The translations under genes were made by a program, and so were the position numbers. Of a DNA stretch of 64,000 nt, positions 9,807 to 18,750 are shown piece by piece (position 1 is the first letter of the stretch; each line of letters opens with the position of its first letter). The stretch comes from Pseudorhodoplanes sp. (GTDB lineage Bacteria > Pseudomonadota > Alphaproteobacteria > Rhizobiales > Xanthobacteraceae): NCBI GenBank assembly GCA_019187085.1, contig JABARS010000001.1, forward strand, positions 409,819 to 473,818, written 5' to 3'. Below the pieces are notes generated by a model. It had not been told where the DNA came from and ran no database searches. It worked only from the letters and a program-made list of their open reading frames with translations.

Positions 9807-10988
9807 ATGCTCGCGCCCTGTGCCACCGCCAGCGACACGCAATGGCTCGACCTTGCCGCGTTGCGCGCGATCGAAAGCGAATGGACGGTGCTGATCGGGC
9901 GCGCGATCGCACCGAACGTGTTCTACGAGCCGGGTTTCCTGCTCTCCGCGGCGGCGGTCTTCTGTCCCGATGCCGGCGCGGTAACCGTGCGCACGAAAGC
10001 AGGCCGGCTGATCGGGCTTTTCCCGATGCATCGCGACCAGGCGCGTTACGGCGGTTATCCCGCACCCGTGTGCGGCCTTGTCCACCCTTACGGACCGCTC
10101 GGCGCGCCGCTCGTGGATACCGAATTTGCGGAAATGGCCATTGCCGGATGGCTCGATCATCTGTGCCGCACCGAACACGGCGCCGGCGCTATTCTCCTGC
10201 CCTTCTTTCCGCAGCACGGCCGCCTCGCCGCGCTCCTTGACCGCGCGGTGACGGAGCGCAGCCTGCGCCAGAAGCATTTCAATCGTCACGCGCGCGCCAT
10301 GCTCGTGCGCGACCGCGAAGCGGCCGACGAGCGCGCATCCGTCGGCATGTCGAAAATGCGCAAGGAATGGCGCCGCCAGCGCCGGCGGCTTTTGGAGCGC
10401 GGGCCGCTCGAGCACAGGATCGCCACCACGCCGACCGAAACCGGCGCGCTGCTCGATGTTTTCCTTGCGCTCGAAGCCAAAGGCTGGAAGGGGCACGCCG
10501 GCACCGCCGCGGCGCAGAATCCCGGCATGCTCGGTTTCATGCGCGACGCGGTCGTAGCCCTCGCCCGCGCGGGCCAGGCACGCATTGATGTGCTGCGCAC
10601 GGACGGACAGCCGGTCGCCGCCACCGTGACGCTCTTCAGCAAGGACGAAGGCTGGCTGTGGAAGATTGCCTTCGACGAGGACTTCGCGCGCTTCTCGCCC
10701 GGCGTGCAGCTCACGCTCGATGTCAGCGGCAATCTCCTCGCCGATCCGCGCATCGTGCGCGTCGATTCCTGCGCCACGCCGAACCATCCGATGATCGACC
10801 GCCTCTGGCCGGGACGTCTGGCCTTGTCCGACCGCATGATCGCGCTGCGGCCCGGGTTCGATCCGCGCTTCGCGGTCGCCTGCGCGCTGGAAGCCGTCCG
10901 CGCATGCGCGCTGCCTTCGCTGCGGCGCGCGCGGACCGGGCTCCGGCACGTAAGGATCAGGCGCGCTCGCGCAGCAACCGGCGAATGA
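9807..10988 (+). CDS. GNAT-fold acetyltransferase of the BioF2/CelD/FemAB-like group
   Basis: A 393-residue protein with the double-GNAT layout of the CelD/BioF2 acetyltransferase family: a degenerate first domain (to about 170), then KMRKEWRRQRRRL and the better conserved second domain with FLALEAKGWKG near 215 and ending in SCATPNHPMIDRLWPGR. Such enzymes acylate sugars or polysaccharides and occur in cellulose and exopolysaccharide clusters. It is tightly coupled to the upstream flippase. Its 3' end overlaps the convergent acyl-CoA synthetase gene by 32 bp. The acceptor is unknown. Confidence 0.7.
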   Translation: MLAPCATASDTQWLDLAALRAIESEWTVLIGRAIAPNVFYEPGFLLSAAAVFCPDAGAVTVRTKAGRLIGLFPMHRDQARYGGYPAPVCGLVHPYGPLGAPLVDTEFAEMAIAGWLDHLCRTEHGAGAILLPFFPQHGRLAALLDRAVTERSLRQKHFNRHARAMLVRDREAADERASVGMSKMRKEWRRQRRRLLERGPLEHRIATTPTETGALLDVFLALEAKGWKGHAGTAAAQNPGMLGFMRDAVVALARAGQARIDVLRTDGQPVAATVTLFSKDEGWLWKIAFDEDFARFSPGVQLTLDVSGNLLADPRIVRVDSCATPNHPMIDRLWPGRLALSDRMIALRPGFDPRFAVACALEAVRACALPSLRRARTGLRHVRIRRARAATGE

Positions 10989-12573
10989 TCTTTCCGGTCG
11001 TCGTCATCGGCATTTGCTCGATGAAGGCGATCTCGCGCGGATATTCGTGGGCGGCAAGACGCGTGCGCACGAAATCCTGCAGCTCGGCGGCAAGCGTCTC
11101 GTCCGGTGTCTGACCGGGCTTGAGCACGACAAACGCCTTGACGATTTCGGTGCGCACCGGATCGGGCTTGCCGATCACGGCGGCGAGCGACACCGCCGGA
11201 TGGCGGATCAGGCAATCCTCGATCTCGCCCGGCCCGATGCGATAGCCCGACGAGGTGATGACGTCGTCGTCGCGGCCGACGAAGTGGAAATAGCCGTCGT
11301 CGTCGACCATGCCCTGGTCGCCGGTCGTCATCCAGTCGCCGATGAATTTATCGCGGGTGGCTTCCGGCCGCCCCCAATATTCGATGAACATCACCGGATC
11401 GGGACGCTTCACCGCGATCTGCCCAAGCTCGCCGGGCTTCACCGGCCGGCCCTGCTCGTCAATGACGGCGAGCGTGTGCCCGGGCACCGCCTTGCCGATC
11501 GCGCCGGGCCGCGATACGCCGAGCAGCGCGCAGGAGGAGAGCACGAGATTGCATTCGGTCTGGCCGTAGAACTCGTTGATCGTCAGGCCGAATGCCGCCT
11601 TGCCCCACTCGTAGGTCTCCGCACCGAGCGACTCGCCGCCCGAGCCGATGGTACGCATGCGCACGTCGTGCCGGCCGCGCGGACTGGGCGCCGCGCGCAG
11701 CATGCGCAGCGCAGTCGGCGGGATGAAGGCATTGCGCACGCCGTGGCGCGCCATCAGCGTGTAGGCCTCTTCCGGGTCGAACTTGTCGAGCTTGCGCGCC
11801 ACCACCGGCACGCCGTGATGCAATGACGGAAGTAGCGCGTCGAGCAGGCCGCCGGCCCAGGCCCAGTCGGCCGGCGTCCAGAACCGGTCGCCCGGCTGCG
11901 GGAAGAAGTCGTGCGGCATCTCCACGCCCGGCAGATGCCCGGGCAGCACGCGATGGCCGTGCAGCGCGCCCTTGGGCTGGCCGGTCGTGCCTGACGTATA
12001 GATCATCATCGCCGGATCGTCGGGCGTGGTCGGCTCCGGCGTGAAGACCGGCGACGCGCGCGCCACCATGGCGACGAAATCCTCGGCACCGTCGGCTACG
12101 CCATCGACATTGAGCACCAGCTTGAGGTCCGGCACCTCGGCGCGGATGCTGGCGAGCTTGGCCACACCCTGCGCATTGGTGATGATTGCCCTGGCGCCGG
12201 AATTCTGCAGCCGGTAAGCGATCGCATCGGGGCCGAACAGGAGCGCGGTCGGCAGCGCGACCGCGGCAAGCTTGTAGACCGCGACGTGCGCGACGACGAC
12301 TTCCGGCATCTGCGGCAAGAGGATCGCGACGCGGTCGCCGCGCGCGATGCCGTGCGCGCGCAGCACATTGGCCAGGCGGTCGGACTGCTCCTTCAGCCAG
12401 CCGAACGGCACGTCGTCGTGCCGGCCGTCGGGATGGACATGCACGATGGCGAGGCGCCGCGGATCGTGCGCCGCCCAGAGATCGCAGACATCGATGCCGA
12501 TATTGTAGTCGGCGGGAATCCGCCAGCAGAACTCGGCATAGAGACGGTCGTAGTCGTGGATATCCGGCAGCAT
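10957..12573 (-). CDS. Acyl-CoA synthetase, AMP-forming (medium-chain / acetyl-CoA synthetase-like)
   Basis: A 538-residue ANL-superfamily ligase with MIYTSGTTGQPKGALHGH near residue 195, NEFYGQTECN near 330 and the C-terminal GKIIRRLLRERA lysine motif. The sequence resembles the ACSM/AcsA-like group that activates short to medium chain or branched acids. It is transcribed away from the CAP-domain gene upstream and converges with the GNAT gene. Its closeness to the 2-hydroxyacyl-CoA mutase operon makes a role in short-chain acid activation possible, but that operon has its own ligase. Confidence 0.85.
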   Translation of the reverse strand: MLPDIHDYDRLYAEFCWRIPADYNIGIDVCDLWAAHDPRRLAIVHVHPDGRHDDVPFGWLKEQSDRLANVLRAHGIARGDRVAILLPQMPEVVVAHVAVYKLAAVALPTALLFGPDAIAYRLQNSGARAIITNAQGVAKLASIRAEVPDLKLVLNVDGVADGAEDFVAMVARASPVFTPEPTTPDDPAMMIYTSGTTGQPKGALHGHRVLPGHLPGVEMPHDFFPQPGDRFWTPADWAWAGGLLDALLPSLHHGVPVVARKLDKFDPEEAYTLMARHGVRNAFIPPTALRMLRAAPSPRGRHDVRMRTIGSGGESLGAETYEWGKAAFGLTINEFYGQTECNLVLSSCALLGVSRPGAIGKAVPGHTLAVIDEQGRPVKPGELGQIAVKRPDPVMFIEYWGRPEATRDKFIGDWMTTGDQGMVDDDGYFHFVGRDDDVITSSGYRIGPGEIEDCLIRHPAVSLAAVIGKPDPVRTEIVKAFVVLKPGQTPDETLAAELQDFVRTRLAAHEYPREIAFIEQMPMTTTGKIIRRLLRERA

Positions 12574-12635
12574 CGCGGCTTCCTTGCAGGCGCGAAAAGC
12601 TAGTCAGCGCCGCCGCCACCGTCCAGCGCTTTCCT

Positions 12636-13172
12636 TCAGCTCGAACGCGCGGGCGCGGCCATGATCAGCGTCCAGAACACCTTGTATTTGGAGGTCGGGG
12701 AATAGACCGCGGCGATACCCATGCGGGTGGCCGACCGGTGGAGCATGTTGGCGCGGTGCGGGGCGGAGTCGCGCCAGCCCGAGAAGGCTTCGGCGAGCGT
12801 GTGATAGCCGGCCGAGACATTCTCGACCGCGGCCGCGGCGTCATAGCCTGATCCGCGCATGCGCTCCTTGAAGCTGCCCGCCACACTATGATCGAGCTTG
12901 TCGCGGGCGGCCATGGCACGCGACTGCGCCTCCGCCAGCCGCATCAACTCGGGGTCGAGCGTGACCGTGCCCAGACCGTTATTCTGCCGATAGCCGGAAA
13001 TCATCGAGGCCGCCGCGTCGGCGTCGAGCACCGCGCCCTGATGGGCGAGCGAGCGGTAGAAGCTCGGCTGCGCCGTCTGCAACGTGTCGCCCGCGCACGC
13101 CGGCAGCAACACAATCAGGCCGGCGGCCGCAAGGCGCAAAAGCCGCGCGTTCAGAAAGTCAGACAATGGCAT
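12636..13172 (-). CDS. CAP-domain (SCP/PR1-like) lipoprotein
   Basis: A 178-residue secreted lipoprotein. A hydrophobic leader ends in a lipobox LPAC (Cys about residue 26), followed by a CAP domain with LAEAQSRAMAARDKLDHS, a Glu in VENVSAGY, and WRDSAPHRANML, which carries the conserved His. Bacterial CAP proteins of this size are of unknown function; some bind lipids. The start at MPLSDFL is chosen because it places the signal peptide correctly. It lies between the acyl-CoA synthetase and GntR genes, all on the same strand but with no clear operon link. Confidence 0.85.
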   Translation of the reverse strand: MPLSDFLNARLLRLAAAGLIVLLPACAGDTLQTAQPSFYRSLAHQGAVLDADAAASMISGYRQNNGLGTVTLDPELMRLAEAQSRAMAARDKLDHSVAGSFKERMRGSGYDAAAAVENVSAGYHTLAEAFSGWRDSAPHRANMLHRSATRMGIAAVYSPTSKYKVFWTLIMAAPARSS

Positions 13173-13236
13173 GGTCTGGTCGTCCCGGATGGCCCGGCAC
13201 AATGCATGGCAAAGATGGCTGAAGGGTGAATGCGCC

Positions 13237-13926
13237 TCAGGCGCGCTGCGCCGCCGGCTCGGGAGCGGGCTCCACCACTTCCGAAAAGCGCTGCCGTACG
13301 TCCTCGTACGCCCCGACCACATGGCCGTGCATCAGCAGGGCGGCCTTTTCGCCGTCGCCCGCCGCCATGGCGTCGACGATCGCGCGGTGCTCGTTCCACA
13401 CCCGCATCAGCATCGCCGGATGGCGCAGAACCTCGCCCATGGCGCGCTGCAGATGCCGCCAGTTCAGCCGCATCGTGTCGACGATCAGGACGTTGCCCGA
13501 AACGTCGTAGATCCAGGAATGGAACGCCGCATCCGCCTTCACCGACGCAACGCCGCTCACTTTCACCGCCTCGAAACCGGCCGCCAGCAATTGCTGCCCG
13601 CGCGCCAGATCGGCTTCCGTCAGGCGCGGGGTGGCAAGCCGCACTGCCAGGGGATCGATCGCCGAGCGCAACTGGTAGATCGCATCGAACAGCTCGGGAT
13701 CGACCGGAGCGACGATCAGGCCGCGCCGTCCCGCCTCGCAAACGAAGCCTTGCACCTTGAGCACCTGCAGGGCGTTGTGGATCGGCTGCCGCGACACGTT
13801 GAGGCGCTCGGCGACGTCGGCCTGCGTCAGCCGCTCGCCCGGCTTCAGCCGGCCGCTGCAGATCGCATCGAGGATAACCGTATAGGCCTGATCGACGAGG
13901 GTGCGCGAACTGACCAGCGATTTCAC
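13237..13926 (-). CDS. GntR family regulator (FadR/FCD subfamily)
   Basis: A 229-residue regulator: N-terminal winged helix (VILDAICSGRLKPGERL, then LNVSRQPIHNALQVL as recognition region) and a C-terminal FCD ligand domain with HxxxD-type metal residues (FHSWIYDVSGN, EHRAIVDAM). The GTG start is preceded by GGAAGGAAG. Longer in-frame starts exist but add low-complexity residues. It is divergent from the mutase operon, and a perfect palindrome lies between them, so it probably represses that operon and senses a short-chain hydroxyacid or CoA ester. The ligand is inferred. Confidence 0.85.
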   Translation of the reverse strand: MKSLVSSRTLVDQAYTVILDAICSGRLKPGERLTQADVAERLNVSRQPIHNALQVLKVQGFVCEAGRRGLIVAPVDPELFDAIYQLRSAIDPLAVRLATPRLTEADLARGQQLLAAGFEAVKVSGVASVKADAAFHSWIYDVSGNVLIVDTMRLNWRHLQRAMGEVLRHPAMLMRVWNEHRAIVDAMAAGDGEKAALLMHGHVVGAYEDVRQRFSEVVEPAPEPAAQRA

Positions 13927-14089
13927 GGCGCTTCCTTCCGGCTTCCAGAGAGCTGTCGTCGGCGCGGCCGGGAAACGCCGCCTCCGGACCCGACCCATGA
14001 AGTAAAACCAAAGAGTCAAAGCAGCCTGCCCGGACCCGCAGGACCCGGACCTCGATGCCCGAAAGACCATCCGGCCTCCCGAACGCCTA

Positions 14090-14120
14090 TTGCCACGATG
14101 ACGGTATACCGTATACGGTA
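14090..14120 (+). promoter_or_regulatory. Probable promoter and GntR operator of the acyl-CoA mutase operon
   Basis: TACCGTATACGGTA at 14107-14120 is a perfect 14-bp palindrome, with GGTATACC overlapping its left edge. It lies 33 bp upstream of the B12-subunit start. A weak -35 (TTGCCA, 14090-14095) and -10-like TATACG (14112-14117) overlap the palindrome, so binding there would block transcription. FCD-type GntR proteins bind short palindromes of this kind. No B12 riboswitch fits in the short leader. Confidence 0.55.
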
Positions 14121-14153
14121 ATTTGAAAATCAACAAGACCTGTAGGGAGCATT

Positions 14154-14561
14154 ATGGATACGCCAATCCGCGTCATGCTGGCCAAGGTCGGGCTCGACGG
14201 CCACGACCGCGGCGTCAAAGTGGTGGCCCGCGCGCTGCGCGATGCCGGGATGGACGTGATCTATACCGGCCTGCACCGCACGCCCGACGAAGTGGTCACC
14301 GCCGCCATCCAGGAAGACGTCGACGTGCTCGGCGTCAGCCTGCTGTCGGGGGTGCAGATGACGGTCTTTCCGAAAATCTTCGACCGCCTCAAGAAGGAAG
14401 GCGCCGACGACATGATCGTTGTGGCCGGCGGCGTGATGCCGGACGAAGATGCGGCTGCGCTGAAGAGAATGGGAGTCCGCGAGATCATGCTGCAGGACAC
14501 GCCGCCGCAGGCGATCGTCGACACGCTCAAACGGCTCGTCGCCGAGCGCGGCCCGCGGTGA
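14154..14561 (+). CDS. hcmB: B12-binding small subunit of acyl-CoA mutase (2-hydroxyisobutyryl-CoA mutase type)
   Basis: A 135-residue stand-alone cobalamin-binding domain. The base-off DxHxxG motif is D15-G-H17-D-R-G20, followed by the SLLSG loop near 62 and VVAGGVMP near 90. The size matches HcmB (136 aa) and IcmB. It supplies adenosylcobalamin to the separate large subunit encoded three genes downstream. A GGGAG ribosome site is well placed. First gene of the four-gene operon. The hcm assignment rests on active-site residues of the large subunit. Confidence 0.85.
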   Translation: MDTPIRVMLAKVGLDGHDRGVKVVARALRDAGMDVIYTGLHRTPDEVVTAAIQEDVDVLGVSLLSGVQMTVFPKIFDRLKKEGADDMIVVAGGVMPDEDAAALKRMGVREIMLQDTPPQAIVDTLKRLVAERGPR

Positions 14562-14565
14562 CATC

Positions 14566-15993
14566 ATGGAAGCCTGGTCCTTTCCCGCAGCCTACGACGA
14601 GACCTATTTTCCCCCACACGATGCCCGCTACTGGTTTCCCCGCCGCGAGACCATGCCCGCCGGCGAACGCGAGCGCGCCATTCTCGAACGCCTGCAGCAG
14701 GTCTGCGCCTATGCGTACGAGCGTGCGCCGTTCTACCGGCGCAAATGGGACGAGGCCGGCTTCCATCCCTCGAAGCTGAAGTCGCTCGAGGATTTCGAAC
14801 TGATCCCGGTCGTCGAAAAGAAAGATCTGCGCGAAGCGCAGACGCGCACGCCCCCGTTCGGCGACTATCTGTGCGTGCCGGAATCGGAAGTGTTCCACAT
14901 CCACGGCACCAGCGGCACGACCGGGCGGCCGACCGCCTTCGCCATCGGCCGCAACGACTGGCGCACGATCGCCAACGCGCATGCCCGCATCATGTGGGGC
15001 ATGGGCCTGCGGCCGGGCGACACGATCTGCGTCGCGGCGATCTTCTCGCTCTATATGGGAAGCTGGGGCGCGCTCGCTGGCGCCGAGCGGCTCGGGGCCA
15101 AATGTTTCCCGTTCGGCGCCGGCGCGCCCGGCATGTCGGCGCGCTGCGCACAATGGCTTGACATGATCAAGCCGACCGCCTTCTACGGCACGCCGACCTA
15201 TGCCCTGCATCTGGCGCAGGTCGCGCGCGACGAAGGGCTGAACCCGCGCGATTTCCAGATCAGGATCATGTTCTTCTCGGGCGAGCCGGGCGCCTCGATT
15301 CCCGGCGTGCGCGACAAGATCGAGGAGATTTACGGCGCGAAGGTTTTCGATTCTGGATCGATGGCCGAAATCTCACCCTGGATGAACGTCGCCGGCTCGG
15401 CGCAGACGAGCGGCATGCTGTGCTGGCAGGACGTCGTCTACACCGAAATCTGCGATCCCAAGACCATGCGGCGCGTGCCTTATGGCCAGCGCGGCACACC
15501 GGTCTACACCCATCTGGAGCGCACCTCGCAGCCGATGATCCGGCTCGTGTCGGGCGACCTGTCGCTTTGGACCAACGACGAGAACCCGTGCGGGCGGACT
15601 TATCCGCGCCTGCCGCACGGCATTTTCGGCCGCATCGACGACATGTTCACGATCCGCGGCGAGAACGTCTATCCGAGCGAGATCGACGCCGCGCTCAACG
15701 AGCTGCCGAACTATGGCGGCGAGCACCGCATCGTGATCAGTCGCGAATTCGCCATGGACGAATTGCTGCTGCGCGTGGAGACCGACGACGAGACTTTTCA
15801 CCGCCCGCAGGCGCGCGACGGCTTCGCCGCCGAGGTCGCGCACAAGCTGCAGAAGGTGCTCGGGCTGCGCACGCGCGTCGAGATCGTCGGCCCGAACTCG
15901 ATCCCGCGCACCGACTTCAAAGCGCGCCGCGTCATCGACGACCGCGCCGTGTTCCGCGACATGCAGCAGCAGATCGAGGGGGTGCAGGGGTGA
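14566..15993 (+). CDS. hcl: PaaK-family acyl-CoA ligase, probable 2-hydroxyisobutyrate-CoA ligase
   Basis: A 475-residue member of the phenylacetate-CoA ligase family, with the adenylate loop HGTSGTTGRPT near residue 111, a Glu-containing SMAEISPW block near 265, and GRIDDMFTIRGENVYPSEI near 350. The 2-hydroxyisobutyrate-CoA ligase (HCL) of Aquincola tertiaricarbonis is known to form an aliphatic subgroup within this otherwise aromatic family. Placement between the two mutase subunits makes that role the best guess here. It starts 4 bp after the small subunit stop and ends in a GTGA overlap with the GTPase gene. A true arylacetate ligase cannot be ruled out. Confidence 0.75.
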   Translation: MEAWSFPAAYDETYFPPHDARYWFPRRETMPAGERERAILERLQQVCAYAYERAPFYRRKWDEAGFHPSKLKSLEDFELIPVVEKKDLREAQTRTPPFGDYLCVPESEVFHIHGTSGTTGRPTAFAIGRNDWRTIANAHARIMWGMGLRPGDTICVAAIFSLYMGSWGALAGAERLGAKCFPFGAGAPGMSARCAQWLDMIKPTAFYGTPTYALHLAQVARDEGLNPRDFQIRIMFFSGEPGASIPGVRDKIEEIYGAKVFDSGSMAEISPWMNVAGSAQTSGMLCWQDVVYTEICDPKTMRRVPYGQRGTPVYTHLERTSQPMIRLVSGDLSLWTNDENPCGRTYPRLPHGIFGRIDDMFTIRGENVYPSEIDAALNELPNYGGEHRIVISREFAMDELLLRVETDDETFHRPQARDGFAAEVAHKLQKVLGLRTRVEIVGPNSIPRTDFKARRVIDDRAVFRDMQQQIEGVQG

Positions 15994-17009
15994 CGGCGCC
16001 GGTGTCCCGCGCCTCGTCCTCGCTCGCGCTGGTCGAGCGCGTGGCGGCCGGCGAGCCGGCGGCCATCGCACGCATGATCTCGCGCGCGGAAAGCGGCAGC
16101 TCGGAAGCACGCGAAGCGCTCGCGCGCATCTACAAACGCGCCGGCCGCGCCCACATCGTCGGCATTACCGGCGTGCCGGGCAGCGGCAAGTCCACGCTCG
16201 TCGGCAAGCTTGCCGAAAAGATCCGCCAGCAGGGCGGCAAGGTCGGCATCGTTGCCATCGATCCCTCGAGCCCCTATTCCGGCGGCGCCATCCTCGGCGA
16301 TCGCATCCGCATGTCGGACATGGCGACCGATCCCGGCGTCTATATCCGCTCGATGGCCACGCGCGGGGCGACCGGCGGCATGGCGCGCGCGGCGCTCGAC
16401 GCTGTCGACATTCTCGATGTGGCGGGATTCGACACCGTCATTATAGAGACCGTCGGCGTCGGCCAGGACGAGGTGGAGATCGTGCGCGCCTCGCACACGA
16501 CCATTGTCGTATCGGCGCCCGGCCTCGGCGACGAAATCCAGGCGATCAAGGCCGGCATCCTGGAAATCGCCGACATTCACGTCGTCTCCAAATGCGATCG
16601 CAGCGACGCCAACCGCACGCTGATCGATCTCAAGCAGATGCTCATGCTCGGCATGACCATGACCGGCCCGACCGACTGGCAGACGCCGGTGATCGGCACG
16701 AGTTCGGTATCGGGCACCGGCCTCGACGAACTGGTCGCCGCGATCGTGCGCCACCGCCATGTCGCGTTCGAGACTGAGACCGGCCGGCGGCGGCAGCTCG
16801 CCATCGCCCATTTCCGCCTGCGCAAGACCGCCGAAAACCTGCTGCTCGAACGCATGGGCGAGGCCGTCGCCCGCGCCGCCGCGCCGCTCGCCGACCGGCT
16901 GCTGCGGCGCGACGCCGATCCCTATTCGCTCGCCAACGAGCTTCTCGACACCTCGCTCCCCGGAGGACCCGTCCATGAACAAAGCGCTCGATCCAAAGTC
17001 GCTCGATAG
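15990..17009 (+). CDS. meaB: MeaB/ArgK-type GTPase, acyl-CoA mutase chaperone
   Basis: A 339-residue G3E GTPase with P-loop GITGVPGSGKSTL near residue 52, the IDPSSPYSGGAILGDR block, and TVGVGQDEVE. MeaB proteins gate loading of intact adenosylcobalamin into the mutase and guard against inactivation. The GTG start overlaps the ligase stop, and the gene overlaps the mutase large-subunit start by 35 bp, so the operon is tightly coupled. In 2-hydroxyisobutyryl-CoA mutase operons the equivalent is called MeaH. Confidence 0.9.
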   Translation: MTAPVSRASSSLALVERVAAGEPAAIARMISRAESGSSEAREALARIYKRAGRAHIVGITGVPGSGKSTLVGKLAEKIRQQGGKVGIVAIDPSSPYSGGAILGDRIRMSDMATDPGVYIRSMATRGATGGMARAALDAVDILDVAGFDTVIIETVGVGQDEVEIVRASHTTIVVSAPGLGDEIQAIKAGILEIADIHVVSKCDRSDANRTLIDLKQMLMLGMTMTGPTDWQTPVIGTSSVSGTGLDELVAAIVRHRHVAFETETGRRRQLAIAHFRLRKTAENLLLERMGEAVARAAAPLADRLLRRDADPYSLANELLDTSLPGGPVHEQSARSKVAR

Positions 17010-18666
17010 CCTCGCCGGCGAAGTCGCCGACTGGGAGCGCAACGAAGTCGCCACCTTCCTGAAGAAGCAGCGCGAGCGGCGCGAGCAGTTCTTCACCGTC
17101 GGCGACATTCCGGTCAAACGCACCTACACCGCCGCCGACATCGCCGATACCCCGCTCGAGGACATCGGGCTGCCCGGACGCTATCCGTTCACGCGCGGGC
17201 CCTATCCGACCATGTACCGCAGCCGCACCTGGACCATGCGCCAGATCGCGGGCTTCGGCACCGGCGAGGACACCAACAAGCGCTTCAAGTTCCTGATCGC
17301 CCAGGGCCAGACCGGCCTGTCGACCGATTTCGATATGCCGACCTTGATGGGCTACGACAGCGACCATCCGATGAGCGAGGGCGAGGTCGGGCGCGAGGGC
17401 GTGGCCATCGATTCGCTCGCCGACATGGAGGCGCTGTTCGACGGCATCGATCTCGAAAACATCTCGGTATCAATGACGATCAATCCGAGTGCCTGGATCC
17501 TGCTTGCGATGTATGTCGCGCTCGCCAAGAAGCGCGGGCTCGATCTCAACAAACTGTCGGGCACCGTCCAGGCCGACATCCTCAAGGAATACATGGCGCA
17601 GAAGGAATATTGCTTCCCGATCGGACCTTCGGTGCGCATCGTGCGCGACTGCATCACATTCTGCGCCCAGAACATGAAGCGCTACAACCCGATCAACATT
17701 TCCGGCTACCACATTTCGGAAGCCGGCTCCTCGCCGCTGCAGGAGGTCGCGTTCACGCTCGCCAACTGCATCGTCTATGTGGAGGAAGTGACGAAGACCG
17801 GCATGCCGGTCGATGCCTTCGCGCCGCGGCTCGCCTTCTTTTTCGTCTCGCAGGGCGACTTCTTCGAGGAGGTCGCCAAGTTCCGCGCGGTGCGCCGCTG
17901 CTACGCCAAGATCATGAAGGAGCGCTTCGGGGCGACCAATCCGGAATCAATGCGGCTGCGCTTCCATTGCCAGACCGCGGCCGCCACGCTCACCCGCCCG
18001 CAATACCAGATCAACATCGTGCGCACCGCCCTGCAGGCCCTCTCCGCCGTGCTCGGCGGCTGCCAATCGCTGCACACCAACGGCTACGACGAGGCGTTCG
18101 CGATCCCGACCGAGGACGCCATGCGCATGGCGCTGCGTACCCAGCAGATCATCGCCGAGGAAACCAACGTCACCAATGTGGTTGATCCGCTCGGCGGCTC
18201 CTATTATGTCGAGGCGCTGACCAACGAATACGAGAAGCGAATTTTCGAAATCCTCGATTATGTCGATGCCCATGGCGGCACGATCAGGCTGATCGAGGAG
18301 GGCTGGTTCCAGAAACAGATCGCCGATTTCGCCTACGAGACCGCCCTGCGCAAGCAGAACGGCGACAAGCCGGTGATCGGCGTGAACTCCTTCGTCATGG
18401 ACGACGAGGAGCACGACATCGAGACCCACCCCTACGATCTCACGACCGCCGAACGGCAGATCGCGCGCACGCGCCGGGTGCGCGCGGAGCGCAATCAGGT
18501 AAAGGTGGCGGCGCTGTTCGAGCGGCTGATCGCGGTCGCCCGCAACGAGAGCGAAAACATCATGCCGGTGACGATTGAGCTGGTGGAGAACGGCGTCACC
18601 ATGGGCGAGATCGTGGAGCGGCTGAAGGGCCTATGGGGTACCTATCGCGAAACGCCGGTATTTTGA
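16975..18666 (+). CDS. hcmA: Acyl-CoA mutase large subunit, 2-hydroxyisobutyryl-CoA mutase signature
   Basis: A 563-residue TIM-barrel mutase subunit without its own B12 domain, matching HcmA/IcmA in size and shorter than methylmalonyl-CoA mutase. The substrate-facing motif reads MRQIAGFG, with Ile91 where methylmalonyl-CoA mutase has Tyr89 and isobutyryl-CoA mutase has Phe. [10 protein letters not shown] carries Asp118. By hand alignment these equal Ile90 and Asp117 of A. tertiaricarbonis HcmA, the residues known to set 2-hydroxyisobutyryl-CoA specificity. The enzyme would interconvert 2-hydroxyisobutyryl-CoA and 3-hydroxybutyryl-CoA. Last gene of the operon. Confidence 0.85.
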   Translation: MNKALDPKSLDSLAGEVADWERNEVATFLKKQRERREQFFTVGDIPVKRTYTAADIADTPLEDIGLPGRYPFTRGPYPTMYRSRTWTMRQIAGFGTGEDTNKRFKFLIAQGQTGLSTDFDMPTLMGYDSDHPMSEGEVGREGVAIDSLADMEALFDGIDLENISVSMTINPSAWILLAMYVALAKKRGLDLNKLSGTVQADILKEYMAQKEYCFPIGPSVRIVRDCITFCAQNMKRYNPINISGYHISEAGSSPLQEVAFTLANCIVYVEEVTKTGMPVDAFAPRLAFFFVSQGDFFEEVAKFRAVRRCYAKIMKERFGATNPESMRLRFHCQTAAATLTRPQYQINIVRTALQALSAVLGGCQSLHTNGYDEAFAIPTEDAMRMALRTQQIIAEETNVTNVVDPLGGSYYVEALTNEYEKRIFEILDYVDAHGGTIRLIEEGWFQKQIADFAYETALRKQNGDKPVIGVNSFVMDDEEHDIETHPYDLTTAERQIARTRRVRAERNQVKVAALFERLIAVARNESENIMPVTIELVENGVTMGEIVERLKGLWGTYRETPVF

Positions 18667-18750
18667 TTCCGGGAGGCCCCCGCCGGAGGTACGGCGCCTG
18701 TGAAGGGATGGCGCAGCATGTTGTGGTGCGCCGCGCGAGCGACTAGATAG

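Noticed and set aside
14107..14153. Possible cobalamin riboswitch ahead of the B12-dependent mutase operon.
   Set aside because: The leader is only about 40 bp and contains a palindromic operator; there is no room for the 150-200 base B12 element.
16975..18666. Annotation as methylmalonyl-CoA mutase.
   Set aside because: The Tyr that marks methylmalonyl-CoA mutase is Ile, the B12 domain is a separate subunit, and the operon includes a PaaK-type ligase.
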